Part shown: positions 28,668 through 36,714 of the stretch, one piece after another
Position numbering within the stretch: position 1 is the stretch's first letter
Layout of the letters: every line of letters starts with the position of its first letter
Source of the DNA: Saprospiraceae bacterium
Lineage (GTDB): Bacteria; Bacteroidota; Bacteroidia; Chitinophagales; Saprospiraceae
Direction of reading: 5' to 3'
NCBI GenBank assembly: GCA_016710585.1
Contig: JADJVN010000002.1
Span: 316,118-380,117 of the forward strand
DNA: 64,000 bases
Made by a program: the position numbers and the translations under genes
The notes under the pieces: generated by a model
Told to the model about the DNA's origin: nothing
What the model saw: the letters and a program-made list of their open reading frames with translations, nothing else
Database searches by the model: none

Positions 28668-28739
28668 GTCAAAACACATTTTTTTTAGTTATATATAAAA
28701 AAAAATTATAATTTATTTTTTTATTTAATATATAATACA

Positions 28740-28747
28740 TACCTTTA
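28740..28747 (+). promoter_or_regulatory. Possible ftsZ -7 element
   Basis: TACCTTTA, one mismatch to TAnnTTTG, lies 29 nt before the ftsZ ATG in the AT-rich 109-nt gap after ftsA. It could give ftsZ extra transcription. Confidence 0.35.
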
Positions 28748-28776
28748 CACTGCAAAACAAATTACGAAAAGTTATC

Positions 28777-30159
28777 ATGGGTCAAGCATCGATTATCAAA
28801 GTTATAGGAGTCGGTGGCGGTGGAACAAACGCCGTTACTCACATGTATAATTTGGGAATACGTGGAGTAGACTTTGCAGTATGTAATACTGATCATCAAA
28901 GTCTTGATATTAGCACAGTTCCAGTAAAAGTGCAACTAGGTCCTTTGCTTACAGTAGGAAGGGGAGCAGGGAACAATCCAGAAGTAGGTAAGCAGGCCTG
29001 TCTCGAGTCTCAGGAAGAGCTTAGGAGGTTCTTAAGTGGAGATACGAAGATGCTATTTATCACTGCTGGAATGGGTGGTGGAACTGGTACAGGTGCCGCG
29101 CCAATCATCGCAAAAATTGCAAAAGAATTAGATATACTTACAGTAGGAATTGTTACTCTACCTTTTCAATTTGAAGGTCCTAGGAGAGCTAGATTAGCTA
29201 TAGAAGGGTTGGAGTCATTGAAAGATAATGTAGATGCATTGATTGTTATTTCAAATAACAAATTGAGAGAAATGTATGGCAATCTAGCCATGTCAACAGC
29301 ATTCACTAATGCAGATAATATATTGGCGACAGCTGCCAAAGGTATTGCAGAAATTATTACTGTTCCGGGATATATCAATGTTGATTTTGAAGACGTGAAT
29401 TTCGTCATGAAAGATAGTGGTGTTGCCATCATGGGATCAGCTATCTCTAGTGGTGAAGATCGCGCAAGGAAAGTGATCGAGTTGGCATTAAATTCACCCT
29501 TGTTGGAAGACAATGACATAAGAGGGGCAAAACATATATTGTTGAACATTACAACTGGTAGATCTCCAGAAATCACGATGGATGAAGTCGGTGAGATCAC
29601 TGAGTACATACAGCAAGAAGCAGGATTCGAGACAGATATTATATGGGGATCATGCGTTGATGAAAGTTTGGGAGAGAATATCAGTGTTACATTAATTGCA
29701 ACTGGATTTGGGCAGGGCTATAAAGCAAGGCTTGAAGATTCAAAATCAAAAAATATAGTCAATTTAAATGATGATGACACACCTAAAGTATCAAGTGTCA
29801 GCACAAGTGGAAATACAATAGAATTTGAAGATATAAATAATTACAAGGCAGCACCCAAAGCTAATCCTACAATTCCTTTTCCATACGGACAAAGTGTGAG
29901 AAAGGAGGAGAGGGCCATACCAGAAATCGCCGCTACTAACAATAAGGTTGGATTTGGAGTTAGTGGAAAATCGCTTTATGAAAGTAAAGACTTGACAGAA
30001 ACTGAGAACATCCCTGCGTACGAAAGGAGGAATGTCCGATTGGATCAAGTGAATCACTCATCAGAACTCAACATGTCACGCATGAGGATTATGATGGATG
30101 ATGAACACAAAATGGAGATCCGAGAGGAAAATTCATTTCTTCATGATAATGTCGATTAA
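28777..30159 (+). CDS. ftsZ: Cell division GTPase FtsZ
   Basis: 460 aa. Tubulin-like GTPase with VIGVGGGGTNAV, the signature GMGGGTGTGAAP and the T7 region (NVDFEDVNFVM...). The N-terminus is short (MGQASIIKVIG). After a variable linker the C-terminal peptide IPAYERRNV and an ending SFLHDNVD are typical of Bacteroidota FtsZ. It forms the Z-ring. It is the last gene of the dcw operon, followed by a clear terminator. Confidence 0.97.
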   Translation: MGQASIIKVIGVGGGGTNAVTHMYNLGIRGVDFAVCNTDHQSLDISTVPVKVQLGPLLTVGRGAGNNPEVGKQACLESQEELRRFLSGDTKMLFITAGMGGGTGTGAAPIIAKIAKELDILTVGIVTLPFQFEGPRRARLAIEGLESLKDNVDALIVISNNKLREMYGNLAMSTAFTNADNILATAAKGIAEIITVPGYINVDFEDVNFVMKDSGVAIMGSAISSGEDRARKVIELALNSPLLEDNDIRGAKHILLNITTGRSPEITMDEVGEITEYIQQEAGFETDIIWGSCVDESLGENISVTLIATGFGQGYKARLEDSKSKNIVNLNDDDTPKVSSVSTSGNTIEFEDINNYKAAPKANPTIPFPYGQSVRKEERAIPEIAATNNKVGFGVSGKSLYESKDLTETENIPAYERRNVRLDQVNHSSELNMSRMRIMMDDEHKMEIREENSFLHDNVD

Positions 30160-30203
30160 AGATGCTTCGTCTTTTCATACCTTTTCATGAGATTGGTTTA
30201 TTA

Positions 30204-30234
30204 GTCCCGACAGCTGTGTCGGGACTTTTGTTTT
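30204..30234 (+). terminator. Rho-independent terminator of the dcw operon
   Basis: GTCCCGACA (30204-30212), loop GCTG, TGTCGGGAC (30217-30225), then TTTTGTTTT. A 9-bp perfect GC-rich stem with a U-tract 45 nt after the ftsZ stop. Confidence 0.85.
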
Positions 30235-30251
30235 CCTCATATTCAATTAAT

Positions 30252-30424
30252 CCGATTGTCGAAGTTTATAACTTCGATACAGTTCATTATGAATTTTTAA
30301 TTCAACATTTGTTACTATAATAAAACACAGCAAAGCAGTATATTTACACTAAAGTAATAAAATACGATAGATGGGAATTATAAATTTAAAACAAGTAAGA
30401 TCTCAGATGGAAACTACGACTATC
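30252..30424. repeat. REPIN-like inverted pair 1 (left arm good, right arm degenerate)
   Basis: The left arm has hairpin 1 TCGAAGTTTATAACTTCGA (30259-30277) and hairpin 2 TGAATTTTTAATTCA (30290-30304). About 66 nt later a decayed right arm starts at 30371 (GAATTATAAATTT, then GATCTCAGATGGAAACTACGAC), which matches the intact right arm at 32668-32718 with several changes. The inner part has TATATTTACA, as in the other copies. A 41-codon ORF starting at 30371 arises from the arm and is not called. Confidence 0.7.
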
Positions 30425-30492
30425 TTGGGAATTCTTCCACCACCTATTTTTTTAAAAAAAACTATTGATATTTGGGATCAAAAGAAATTAGG

Positions 30493-30831
30493 ATGAATAA
30501 TGTTAAATTAAATGGAAGTATTGAAAGTTATTTAGTTTGGACATATAATAATGGAAATTATATTGTTTTCAAATCAGTAAATGATGTGTTTCATTTTCTC
30601 TCAGGAGTAATGTTTTGTTATGGTCATCTAGAGAAAATAAATGATAAAGAAAAAATATTTATTGAAGATTTAGATAATTATATAACAAATGAGTTAAAAA
30701 TTGGAGATGAATTTTCTGGAATCAATTATTCATATTACATAATTAATCATCTTCAAAAAGATAATAATAATGGGTTATCTATTTTTTATAATTTATTTTT
30801 TCAATTTATTTCAAAAGTTTGTACAAAGTGA
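30493..30831 (+). CDS. Unknown small protein, paralogue of the next gene
   Basis: 112 aa from the ATG at 30493; the frame is open from a TTG at 30472. No signal peptide or transmembrane helix. The C-terminal half (IEDLDNYITNELKIGDEF ... NNGLSIFYNLFFQFI) aligns with the next gene (ISDLNNYIERKLLIMYFGN ... KDGIKLFYKLLDEFV), so these are tandem duplicates. Small, acidic, tandem, diverging cytoplasmic proteins of this kind often are immunity proteins of polymorphic toxins; that is inference only. No family was recognised. Confidence 0.6.
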   Translation: MNNVKLNGSIESYLVWTYNNGNYIVFKSVNDVFHFLSGVMFCYGHLEKINDKEKIFIEDLDNYITNELKIGDEFSGINYSYYIINHLQKDNNNGLSIFYNLFFQFISKVCTK

Positions 30832-30855
30832 TACTTGATAATCTAGATTAATATT

Positions 30856-31188
30856 ATGAGTAAAGTTCAAGATTCTCAATTATACAAATATCTGATGTTT
30901 TTAAAAAAGTATACATCAGAATACAATATCAAAGAAATATTTAATTTGGCCCTCGGGTATCAAATGGGGTCAAAAGAAGAGTGGATATCAGATTTGAATA
31001 ATTATATCGAGCGAAAACTGCTTATCATGTATTTTGGAAATCAATTTGATAAATTGCCCAAAAATTATGGAATAATAATTTATGAAAATCAGAATGATGA
31101 CAAAGATGGAATAAAACTTTTTTACAAATTATTAGATGAATTTGTAGCACAGTACGAAGATATTAGAATAAATTCTAGTTCAGTATGA
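30856..31188 (+). CDS. Unknown small protein, paralogue of the preceding gene
   Basis: 110 aa, soluble, 24 nt after its paralogue. Shared pattern with that gene: (I)xDLxNYIxxxLxI, then a Tyr-rich strand, then DxxGxxxFYxLxxxF near the C-terminus. Residue 1-40 helices (YKYLMFLKKYTSEYNIKEIF) are predicted amphipathic. The function is unknown; an immunity role is conceivable from the tandem arrangement. Confidence 0.6.
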   Translation: MSKVQDSQLYKYLMFLKKYTSEYNIKEIFNLALGYQMGSKEEWISDLNNYIERKLLIMYFGNQFDKLPKNYGIIIYENQNDDKDGIKLFYKLLDEFVAQYEDIRINSSSV

Positions 31189-31314
31189 ATTTAGAATTTA
31201 AGTACATATAAATTACTAAGCAAATCAAATGAGAATTGAAATAAGAAGAAGTGAGTATGATATTGAAGAATGTTATTCAGGTTTTAACTTAGATGACTTA
31301 GATAAAAGATAAGT

Positions 31315-31857
31315 ATGATAGATAGAGTTATAATTGATGAAATTCTTTGCACTAATATTGAATATGTTGTCGACAAATCAAAAGTAGTATCTTATGTATC
31401 TTTTAGTGATCCTGTTATTGATATTAGATATGACAGAATTATTTTAAGGGACTCTTATGAGTACTGTTTAATTGAAATGCAAGGATTAAAGAATAGGTAT
31501 GTTAATCTTAAAGTTGCAAAAAATTGGATAGCTATTGAATTGTCATTGATAACCTATGATTTTGAACACGTTGATTCAAATCTTTTATATCATTATAACA
31601 ATAATTTGGATGGTGTTCCTTATTTTAGTTTTAATGAAATAGCTGATCATGGAAAGACCCACTATAAGTTGAATAATTGTAATCTTGTTTTCTTGAAATA
31701 TAATAATTGCGTTGCGATCAAGTTTTTCAAATGCGACCTTGAAACCTTATACTGGATTAAAACTGATAACATTTTTTATGGTTTAAAAGGGAACAAACTT
31801 AAAGTAGTTGTTTGTAATATTCCAGAAAATGAGCAGAATACTTTCAAGTTATTTTAG
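31315..31857 (+). CDS. Unknown protein, 180 aa
   Basis: No signal peptide or transmembrane segment. Beta-rich, with many Tyr, Asn and Asp residues (e.g. VDKSKVVSYVSFSDPVIDI, then LRDSYEYCLIEMQG). No family was recognised. A 27-codon ORF at 31229-31312 ends 2 nt upstream and could be a truncated neighbour. The gene is bounded on the right by REP arms at 31938-32032 and has the same very AT-rich composition as the other cassettes of this island. Confidence 0.55.
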   Translation: MIDRVIIDEILCTNIEYVVDKSKVVSYVSFSDPVIDIRYDRIILRDSYEYCLIEMQGLKNRYVNLKVAKNWIAIELSLITYDFEHVDSNLLYHYNNNLDGVPYFSFNEIADHGKTHYKLNNCNLVFLKYNNCVAIKFFKCDLETLYWIKTDNIFYGLKGNKLKVVVCNIPENEQNTFKLF

Positions 31858-31937
31858 GAATTGCGAATCCATCAAATAAGCCATCTTGCCTAATCTGTTC
31901 AATGCAAATTTCTTTGCATAAAAATTATGATGAATTC

Positions 31938-31980
31938 CCGATTGTCGAAGTTTATAACTTCGATAAAGTACATCATGAAC
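31938..31980 (+). repeat. Single REP left arm (hairpin 1 only)
   Basis: CGATTG, hairpin TCGAAGTTTATAACTTCGA (31945-31963), then TAAAGTACATCATGAAC, where the second hairpin is cut off by the next copy, which starts at 31982. It forms a tandem with the RAYT element's left arm. Confidence 0.75.
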
Positions 31981-31981
31981 A

Positions 31982-32718
31982 CGATTGTCGAAGTTTATAA
32001 ATCGATACAATACATTATGAATTTTTAATTCAATGTAGTTAAAATTGCTTAAAAGCCTTATATTTACAACCTAAGTTTCTGTTATGCATGGACATAAGAT
32101 AGAAAATCAAAACGCAACACACTTTTTGACATTTACTGTTGTAGGTTGGATTGATGTATTTACTAGAGACGATTATCGGAAGATAATAATTGATAGTCTC
32201 TTCTTTTGCCAAAAGGAGAAAGGATTATGCATTAATGCTTATGTCATCATGAGTAACCATATACACCTCATATGTCATGTTAAAGAGCCTTTTTTATTAT
32301 CAGATGTCATTAGAGATTTTAAGAAATATACATCGAAAGCAATTCTTGATATCATGCTTATGAGTGATATAGAGAGTAGAAAAGAATGGATGATCCGACT
32401 TTTTAAATATTATGCTAAGTACAATAAAAACAATAAGGATTATCAATTTTGGCAGCAACATAACATGCCGATAGAGTTGGAAAGTCCAAAATGGATCATG
32501 CAGAAATTAAATTATATTCATTTGAACCCTGTAAGGAATGGTATTGTTCTTGAAGCTGAAGATTATGCTTACAGCAGTGCCAGAACATATTCTGGAGGCT
32601 CTGGCTATTTAGAGATTGAAAAAATTGAACTTGATAATATTGCAGGATATGTTTCATAAGCAGCGTATATGAATTATAAATTCAATATGTATAGGATCGC
32701 AGTTGCAAACTGCGACCA
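31982..32718 (+). mobile_element. RAYT element: transposase gene enclosed by inverted double-hairpin arms
   Basis: The left arm (31982-32032) holds a decayed hairpin 1 (31988-32005) and hairpin 2 TGAATTTTTAATTCA (32018-32032). The right arm (32668-32718) holds TGAATTATAAATTCA (32670-32684) and TCGCAGTTGCAAACTGCGA (32697-32715). The reverse complement of the right arm aligns with the left arm over about 46 nt. The transposase gene lies between, 51 nt after the left arm and 8 nt before the right. The other inverted pairs in the window have the same arms without the gene, so they look like non-autonomous derivatives. Confidence 0.75.
32084..32659 (+). CDS. REP-associated tyrosine transposase (RAYT, Y1/HUH family)
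   Basis: 191 aa. The HUH motif is NHIHLICH (His59-Ile-His61). A candidate catalytic Tyr lies in DFKKYTSKAI (Tyr82). The C-terminal LNYIHLNPVRNGIV and YAYSSARTY blocks are hallmarks of the IS200-like RAYT branch (TnpA_REP). Such enzymes nick and rejoin single-stranded DNA at hairpins and are thought to spread REP/REPIN sequences. The gene appears intact and sits inside the inverted REP arms described above. TTATATTTACAA just upstream recurs inside the other REP pairs. Confidence 0.9.
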   Translation: MHGHKIENQNATHFLTFTVVGWIDVFTRDDYRKIIIDSLFFCQKEKGLCINAYVIMSNHIHLICHVKEPFLLSDVIRDFKKYTSKAILDIMLMSDIESRKEWMIRLFKYYAKYNKNNKDYQFWQQHNMPIELESPKWIMQKLNYIHLNPVRNGIVLEAEDYAYSSARTYSGGSGYLEIEKIELDNIAGYVS

Positions 32719-32845
32719 TCAATGTGAAGAATGGATTAAAAAATTATTGAATGAAGGATATACCATAATAGATATGGGAAATCCTTTGGGAAAAAATTTA
32801 AGTTTCTTTTATGAAATGGAAAAATCGTTGCTTGGTTTTAAGTAA
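32669..32845 (+). pseudogene. C-terminal gene remnant starting inside a REP arm
   Basis: A 58-codon frame whose first 17 codons are the right REP arm (MNYKFNMYRIAVANCDH). From there it reads like a real protein end: QCEEWIKKLLNEGYTIIDMGNP, FFYEMEKSLLG. The 'GYTIIDxGNP ... FYxMEK' pattern resembles C-termini of some polymorphic-toxin or Rhs-tip proteins; I cannot name the family with certainty. It is most simply the 3' end of a gene whose front was lost when the REP element inserted. Confidence 0.5.
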
Positions 32846-32862
32846 CTTCAAAACCGTCAATT

Positions 32863-33363
32863 ATGAATATTAAAAAATTATTCAGCAAATTTCAATTCGA
32901 ATTATATAAAAAAGAAAAGTTTAATTTAAACAGTTTTTTGCTATTCATGGATGCACTTTCCAAAGACAAGAATTCAATTTTTTATTCTTACATTTTCATG
33001 AAGGAAAAAACAGTTGAAATTGACCCAGATATTCTTAATCTATTTTTTGAAAATAAAACGAATAATAAAATATTTGAATTTATGATATTTTTAGATCAAG
33101 GAATAGTGGTAAATGGTTCAATATATAATAATATTGATGACCAAAAGATATATATAAATAATTTGATATATGTAGTGTTAAAAGTAAAAATAACCCGTTC
33201 TGATCTGCAATATATGCAGGTATTAGAATTAACAAAGCCAAATGAGAATATAAAATATTACTTTAGCTTTTTAGATAATATTAAAAATGATTTAGTACAT
33301 CAAGTTTTTCAAGGAGAATTATGGATTCAAGATCCATTTTATTTAGATCCATATTATAAGTAA
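32863..33363 (+). CDS. Unknown cytoplasmic protein, tandem paralogue A
   Basis: 166 aa without signal peptide. It shares a clear pattern with the gene at 33513: F-x-x-F-LLF-MDALS...SIFYSY near the start, FFENKTNNKIFE in the middle, and IKYYFSFLDNIKN plus WIQDPFYLDP at the end. No known family was recognised. Two diverged copies in tandem within a REP-bounded cassette suggest an expanding family such as immunity proteins, which is unproven. Confidence 0.6.
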   Translation: MNIKKLFSKFQFELYKKEKFNLNSFLLFMDALSKDKNSIFYSYIFMKEKTVEIDPDILNLFFENKTNNKIFEFMIFLDQGIVVNGSIYNNIDDQKIYINNLIYVVLKVKITRSDLQYMQVLELTKPNENIKYYFSFLDNIKNDLVHQVFQGELWIQDPFYLDPYYK

Positions 33364-33512
33364 TAATATTTCATATACTGAATATTTTAATGAATATTTG
33401 ATAATAAATACTAGCTAATAAATGGTGTAAAGTATGGAAAAATTATATAGTATATGATATATCATCGTTCTATTATGTGTAGCATTTATCTTTTAATTTA
33501 TAAAAAATAATT

Positions 33513-33983
33513 ATGGAAAATATAGTTCATATAAATGAATTCAGTTTTGATGCTTTTGTGCTTTTTTTGAAGAATCTATCCCTAAATGAATTATCAATAT
33601 TTTACTTTTATGATTTTCATAAGGATGCACTAATTGGTCTTGGTCCATCAGCTTTTGTAATTTTTCTTGAAAATAAAAGGAATAACAAAACACTTGAATT
33701 GCTAGTTAGCATTCGTCGAGGAGCTGTGATATCATCCAAATTACACAATAATATTAATAATGAATTTATATTTATACATAATTTGGTAAGTATTTTAACG
33801 AAAGTAGAAATTTCTCAACTTGAATTGATTAAGAAACAAGAACAAAAAGGATCAGATGTGTTATCGATGATAAAATTTTATTTTACCTACTTAGATTCCA
33901 TTAGAAACCAAAATTTTTTTCAAGCTTTTCAGGCGGATTTTTGGATAAGGGATCCACTTTACATTGGTACATTTCAAGAATAA
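33513..33983 (+). CDS. Unknown cytoplasmic protein, tandem paralogue B
   Basis: 156 aa. Aligned landmarks with paralogue A: FVLFLKNLS..SIFYFYDF, FLENKRNNKTLELL, VEIS, IKFYFTYLDSIRN, QAFQADFWIRDPLYIG. The spacing to A is 149 nt. A degenerate REP arm follows its stop directly (33984 onward). Function unknown. Confidence 0.6.
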   Translation: MENIVHINEFSFDAFVLFLKNLSLNELSIFYFYDFHKDALIGLGPSAFVIFLENKRNNKTLELLVSIRRGAVISSKLHNNINNEFIFIHNLVSILTKVEISQLELIKKQEQKGSDVLSMIKFYFTYLDSIRNQNFFQAFQADFWIRDPLYIGTFQE

Positions 33984-34004
33984 ATTGCGAAGTTTATAAT
34001 CGAC
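33984..34004 (+). repeat. Degenerate REP hairpin 1
   Basis: TTGCGAAGTTTATAATCGAC, a decayed copy of the left-arm hairpin, directly after the stop codon of the gene ending at 33983. Confidence 0.45.
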
Positions 34005-34036
34005 TCTGTTTGTCTAAGTTAATAAATTGATACCCC

Positions 34037-34220
34037 CGATTGTCGATGGTTATAAATCGATACAATACATAATCAATTTATAATTCTAGAAGCACTTCAT
34101 TAGAGGCCCAATCATGCATTATATTTAGACCTATATACCAAGCATATACAGACAAAATTTAATAAATAGGTGCAATGAATATGAATTCAAAGAAAATAAG
34201 ATCGCAGTTGCAAACTGCCT
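34037..34220. repeat. REPIN-like inverted pair 2
   Basis: The left arm at 34037-34087 has hairpin TCGATGGTTATAAATCGA and a second decayed hairpin. The inner part has TTATATTTA and CATATACAGA. The right arm at 34176-34220 has TGAATATGAATTCA and ATCGCAGTTGCAAACTGC, whose far side is interrupted by about 10 extra nt (CTCTAGATTTGC) before ACCATC. No gene lies inside. Confidence 0.7.
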
Positions 34221-34397
34221 CTAGATTTGCAACCATCAGGGGATTTAATGTTTTGATATGAATTATTAGATTATGTTGTATATGAGTGCCGAATGAAAAA
34301 ATCAGACAACGGGCTGAATCACTTCGAACAAATCTAGGATATATTGTATGTATTTTCATTGTTATCAATAAAACTACTATAATAAATTTCGCAAACT

Positions 34398-34429
34398 TTG
34401 ATTTTATTTTAATAAAATGTCTATTTTTA
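34398..34429 (+). promoter_or_regulatory. Putative promoter of the ELWxTDGT protein
   Basis: TTTG (34397-34400), 21 nt, then TATTTTTA (34422-34429), close to the Bacteroidota TTTG-N19-21-TAnnTTTG consensus and 24 nt before the ATG at 34454. Confidence 0.45.
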
Positions 34430-34453
34430 CACCTATAATTTAAACTGTATATT

Positions 34454-36022
34454 ATGAAAAGTTTGTTTGTTACCACCTTCATTTATCTTGGGTTAATCAT
34501 GATTAATCTAAATGCGCAATCTCCAGTATTGATAAAAGACTTAAATCCAGGAACTGCCTCTGGAATCGATGAATGGGTATATAAAGGCATTTTTTTTCAA
34601 GGTAAATATTTTATGCCAGCTAATAATGGAGTAAATGGCTTGGAATTATTTGTTCTAGAAAATGATCAACTTTCTTTGTTTAAAGACATTCAAATCGGAA
34701 GTAAAGGGTCTTCTCCTCAGAATTTCTTTGTATATCACAATAAGTTATATTTTACTGCAAATGATACAGTGAATGGCCATGAGGTCTGGTGTACAGATGG
34801 CACTCCCAACGGAACTCAAAGACTCACTAGTCTCGCTCCAAAAACTGATTATTCTAATCCAAAAGGGTTTATAATAGGCGGTGATGATAAGCTTTATTTT
34901 TCATGTCTGGAAAAACTTTATAAATCAGATGGGACAAGTCAGGGGACATCAGAAGTTAAAGGCATTTCAAGCATTGAACTTGGTGAAAATGCTGATGCAT
35001 CTCCTAGAGCAACCGCCTTTGAAAGTGGACTTGCAGTTTTGATAAATCATTATAGAGAAAAAGCTGTGTGGTTGGTAAATGAAAAAGCTGAAGTTACACG
35101 TATTTATTCAATTCAACCAAATAGCGAATATGATTTATTGGGATTAGTGAATATTAATAATGGACTATTATTTGGATTTAGTAATGATTTAAGTACTAAA
35201 AATATTGGTTTGTATTTTTACTCTGCGGCTGAAGATACTGTTCGAAATATTGCTCCGACTATACAGCCTTATAGAATAGAAAAATTAGATGACAAATCAG
35301 CAATAGTTAAAACACTTAAGGATTATTATGTCACCGATGGAACAGCAAATCAAACTATTGCTATATTAAAAAATGCAGATAATTCTCTAATTCAAGGTGA
35401 GCCTTTGAATATTGTCAAATGTGGATCAAATTGGATGTTTGAATCACATGATTATTTTGGTGAAAGAAAAGTGAGCATTACTGACGGCACTCTTGCTGGA
35501 ACTAAAGTAGCTTTTAATAATAAAACTTATTTGTCACCCATGTTGCAAGAAGGAGATTATGTGTTTTACATTACTGGATATACAAATAATTTTGTTGCTG
35601 AAATATCATATTATGATTGTAAAAAGGCAACAACAAAATTAGTTTATAAAGCATCAAGTGGTTCTGCATCGGCACCAACTTATACTCCTTTGTTTTTGTT
35701 AAAAGATAAATATTATTTTATTGGAAATATTGGGAAAGGGAGAGAAATCTATAGCATTAATACAGGGGTTATTATTTCAAATATTGATCTTGAAACTCCT
35801 TCTCCAATAAATTTAAAGCAAATTGCAGATAGGACATACAAGTTAGAAGGTGAAGTAAAAGAATATACAATTAGTTTATATAATACCAATGGTCAAATAG
35901 TGCTTCGAAAGAAAGTAAACTCTGATGAAACATTCGAGTTAGAGTCCGAGTTTTTTGGCTTATTTATATTGAATATTTCTAGTGGTGTTGTTCAATCCAA
36001 TATAAAGCTAGCCCTATATTGA
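34454..36022 (+). CDS. T9SS-secreted ELWxTDGT-repeat protein
   Basis: 522 aa: signal peptide 1-21 (...INLNAQ). Repeats follow of the ELWxTDGT/hyalin-like type, each with a 'LYFxANDxxxGxEVWxTDGTxxGT' core (e.g. VNGLELFVLENDQL, NGHEVWCTDGTPNGT, LYKSDGTSQGT, VTDGTANQT, ITDGTLAGT). These probably form a beta-propeller. The C-terminal 70 residues (YTISLYNTNGQIVLRKKV, FGLFILNISSG, final NIKLALY) look like a type-A T9SS sorting domain. Extracellular, function unknown; such proteins often are adhesins or surface scaffolds. Confidence 0.85.
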   Translation: MKSLFVTTFIYLGLIMINLNAQSPVLIKDLNPGTASGIDEWVYKGIFFQGKYFMPANNGVNGLELFVLENDQLSLFKDIQIGSKGSSPQNFFVYHNKLYFTANDTVNGHEVWCTDGTPNGTQRLTSLAPKTDYSNPKGFIIGGDDKLYFSCLEKLYKSDGTSQGTSEVKGISSIELGENADASPRATAFESGLAVLINHYREKAVWLVNEKAEVTRIYSIQPNSEYDLLGLVNINNGLLFGFSNDLSTKNIGLYFYSAAEDTVRNIAPTIQPYRIEKLDDKSAIVKTLKDYYVTDGTANQTIAILKNADNSLIQGEPLNIVKCGSNWMFESHDYFGERKVSITDGTLAGTKVAFNNKTYLSPMLQEGDYVFYITGYTNNFVAEISYYDCKKATTKLVYKASSGSASAPTYTPLFLLKDKYYFIGNIGKGREIYSINTGVIISNIDLETPSPINLKQIADRTYKLEGEVKEYTISLYNTNGQIVLRKKVNSDETFELESEFFGLFILNISSGVVQSNIKLALY

Positions 36023-36031
36023 TTGGTGTTT

Positions 36032-36205
36032 TTGTATCACGCTGAGATTAGTATTGCTACTTTGGAGATTCTAGCAGGTTCACTTCCTAAATGAGTTCAG
36101 AATTTAGTAGTCGAATGGGCTATTGAACACAGACAGGAATTAATTATAGATTGGGAGCTTATGCGAAAAGATATTCTGCCTAATCCAATTGATCCTTTAA
36201 CTTAA
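36032..36205 (+). pseudogene. DUF4160 C-terminal relic with an in-frame stop
   Basis: The frame reads HAEISIATLEILAGSLPK, then TGA (36092-36094), then VQNLVVEWAIEHRQELIID and ends after NPIDPLT. This matches the DUF4160 C-terminus (GxLPxRxLxLVxEWxxxHRxELxxDWE), where the stop sits at a usual Arg position (CGA to TGA fits). The N-terminal half is absent. DUF4160 genes commonly precede DUF2442 genes, as here. Confidence 0.7.
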
Positions 36206-36217
36206 AAATTTGTAAAA

Positions 36218-36535
36218 ATGGAAATTGCTTCAATCAAAGAAGTTATTGTTGTAAAAGATTATATTCTTTCATTAACATTTAATGATGGCTTGCAAAAATA
36301 TGTTGATATAGCTCCATTTATCAAAGAAGGAGTATCAGCAAAGCTAAAAGATTTGGAATACTTTAGAAGTGTAAAACTGAATGAAGGATATATTTTTTGG
36401 GATAATGGTTTTGACTTTTGTCCAAATTTTCTTTATAATTTTACACCTGATTCCCAGATTGTCGAAGTTTATAACTTCGATAAAATACATAATGAATTTT
36501 TAATTCAAAAAGCAGTGGATTATAAACCACTGTAA
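36218..36535 (+). CDS. DUF2442-family protein with REP-derived C-terminal tail
   Basis: 105 aa. Residues 1-78 follow the DUF2442 pattern (LSLTFNDGLQKYVDIAPF, LKDLEYFRSVKL, IFWDNGFDFCPNFLY). The last 27 codons (from QIVEVYNFDK) are encoded by the left arm of a REP element that inserted before the original stop. DUF2442 with DUF4160 behaves like a toxin-antitoxin-type pair in many genomes, of unproven role. The DUF4160 partner is broken here. Confidence 0.75.
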   Translation: MEIASIKEVIVVKDYILSLTFNDGLQKYVDIAPFIKEGVSAKLKDLEYFRSVKLNEGYIFWDNGFDFCPNFLYNFTPDSQIVEVYNFDKIHNEFLIQKAVDYKPL

Positions 36536-36653
36536 AGTATTATATTTACAAATAGTAACTAGTATATACAGATACAAGATACTAAGTCAAAATGTAGTAG
36601 AAATGAATTGTAAATTCAAAGCAAATAGGGATCGCAGTTGCAAACTGCGACCA
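36454..36653. repeat. REPIN-like inverted pair 3
   Basis: Left arm: hairpin TCGAAGTTTATAACTTCGA (36462-36480) and TGAATTTTTAATTCA (36493-36507). The inner part contains a further hairpin (CAGTGG ... CCACTG, 36512-36531) and TTATATTTACA. Right arm: TGAATTGTAAATTCA (36604-36618) and TCGCAGTTGCAAACTGCGA (36632-36650). This is the best-preserved empty pair; its left arm lies within the DUF2442 coding sequence. Confidence 0.8.
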
Positions 36654-36714
36654 ACTTTGAGATTTATTTTGGCAAAAAAGAATTTATGAATTATCTTTGT
36701 ATAAATGCTCTCAT

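Noticed and set aside
30371..30496. 41-codon ORF overlapping the next gene by ATGA
   Set aside because: Its DNA aligns with the right REP arm at 32668-32718, so the frame is a by-product of a decayed repeat.
31229..31312. 27-codon ORF ending 2 nt before the 180-aa gene
   Set aside because: Too short to judge, with no recognisable pattern; it could be a relic but cannot be supported.
34159..34482. 107-codon minus-strand ORF upstream of the ELWxTDGT gene
   Set aside because: It runs through REP arms and the promoter of the plus-strand gene; basic, low-complexity composition.
30252..36653. REP hairpins as intrinsic terminators
   Set aside because: They lack T-tracts, occur in both orientations and come in paired arms; mobile repeats explain them better.
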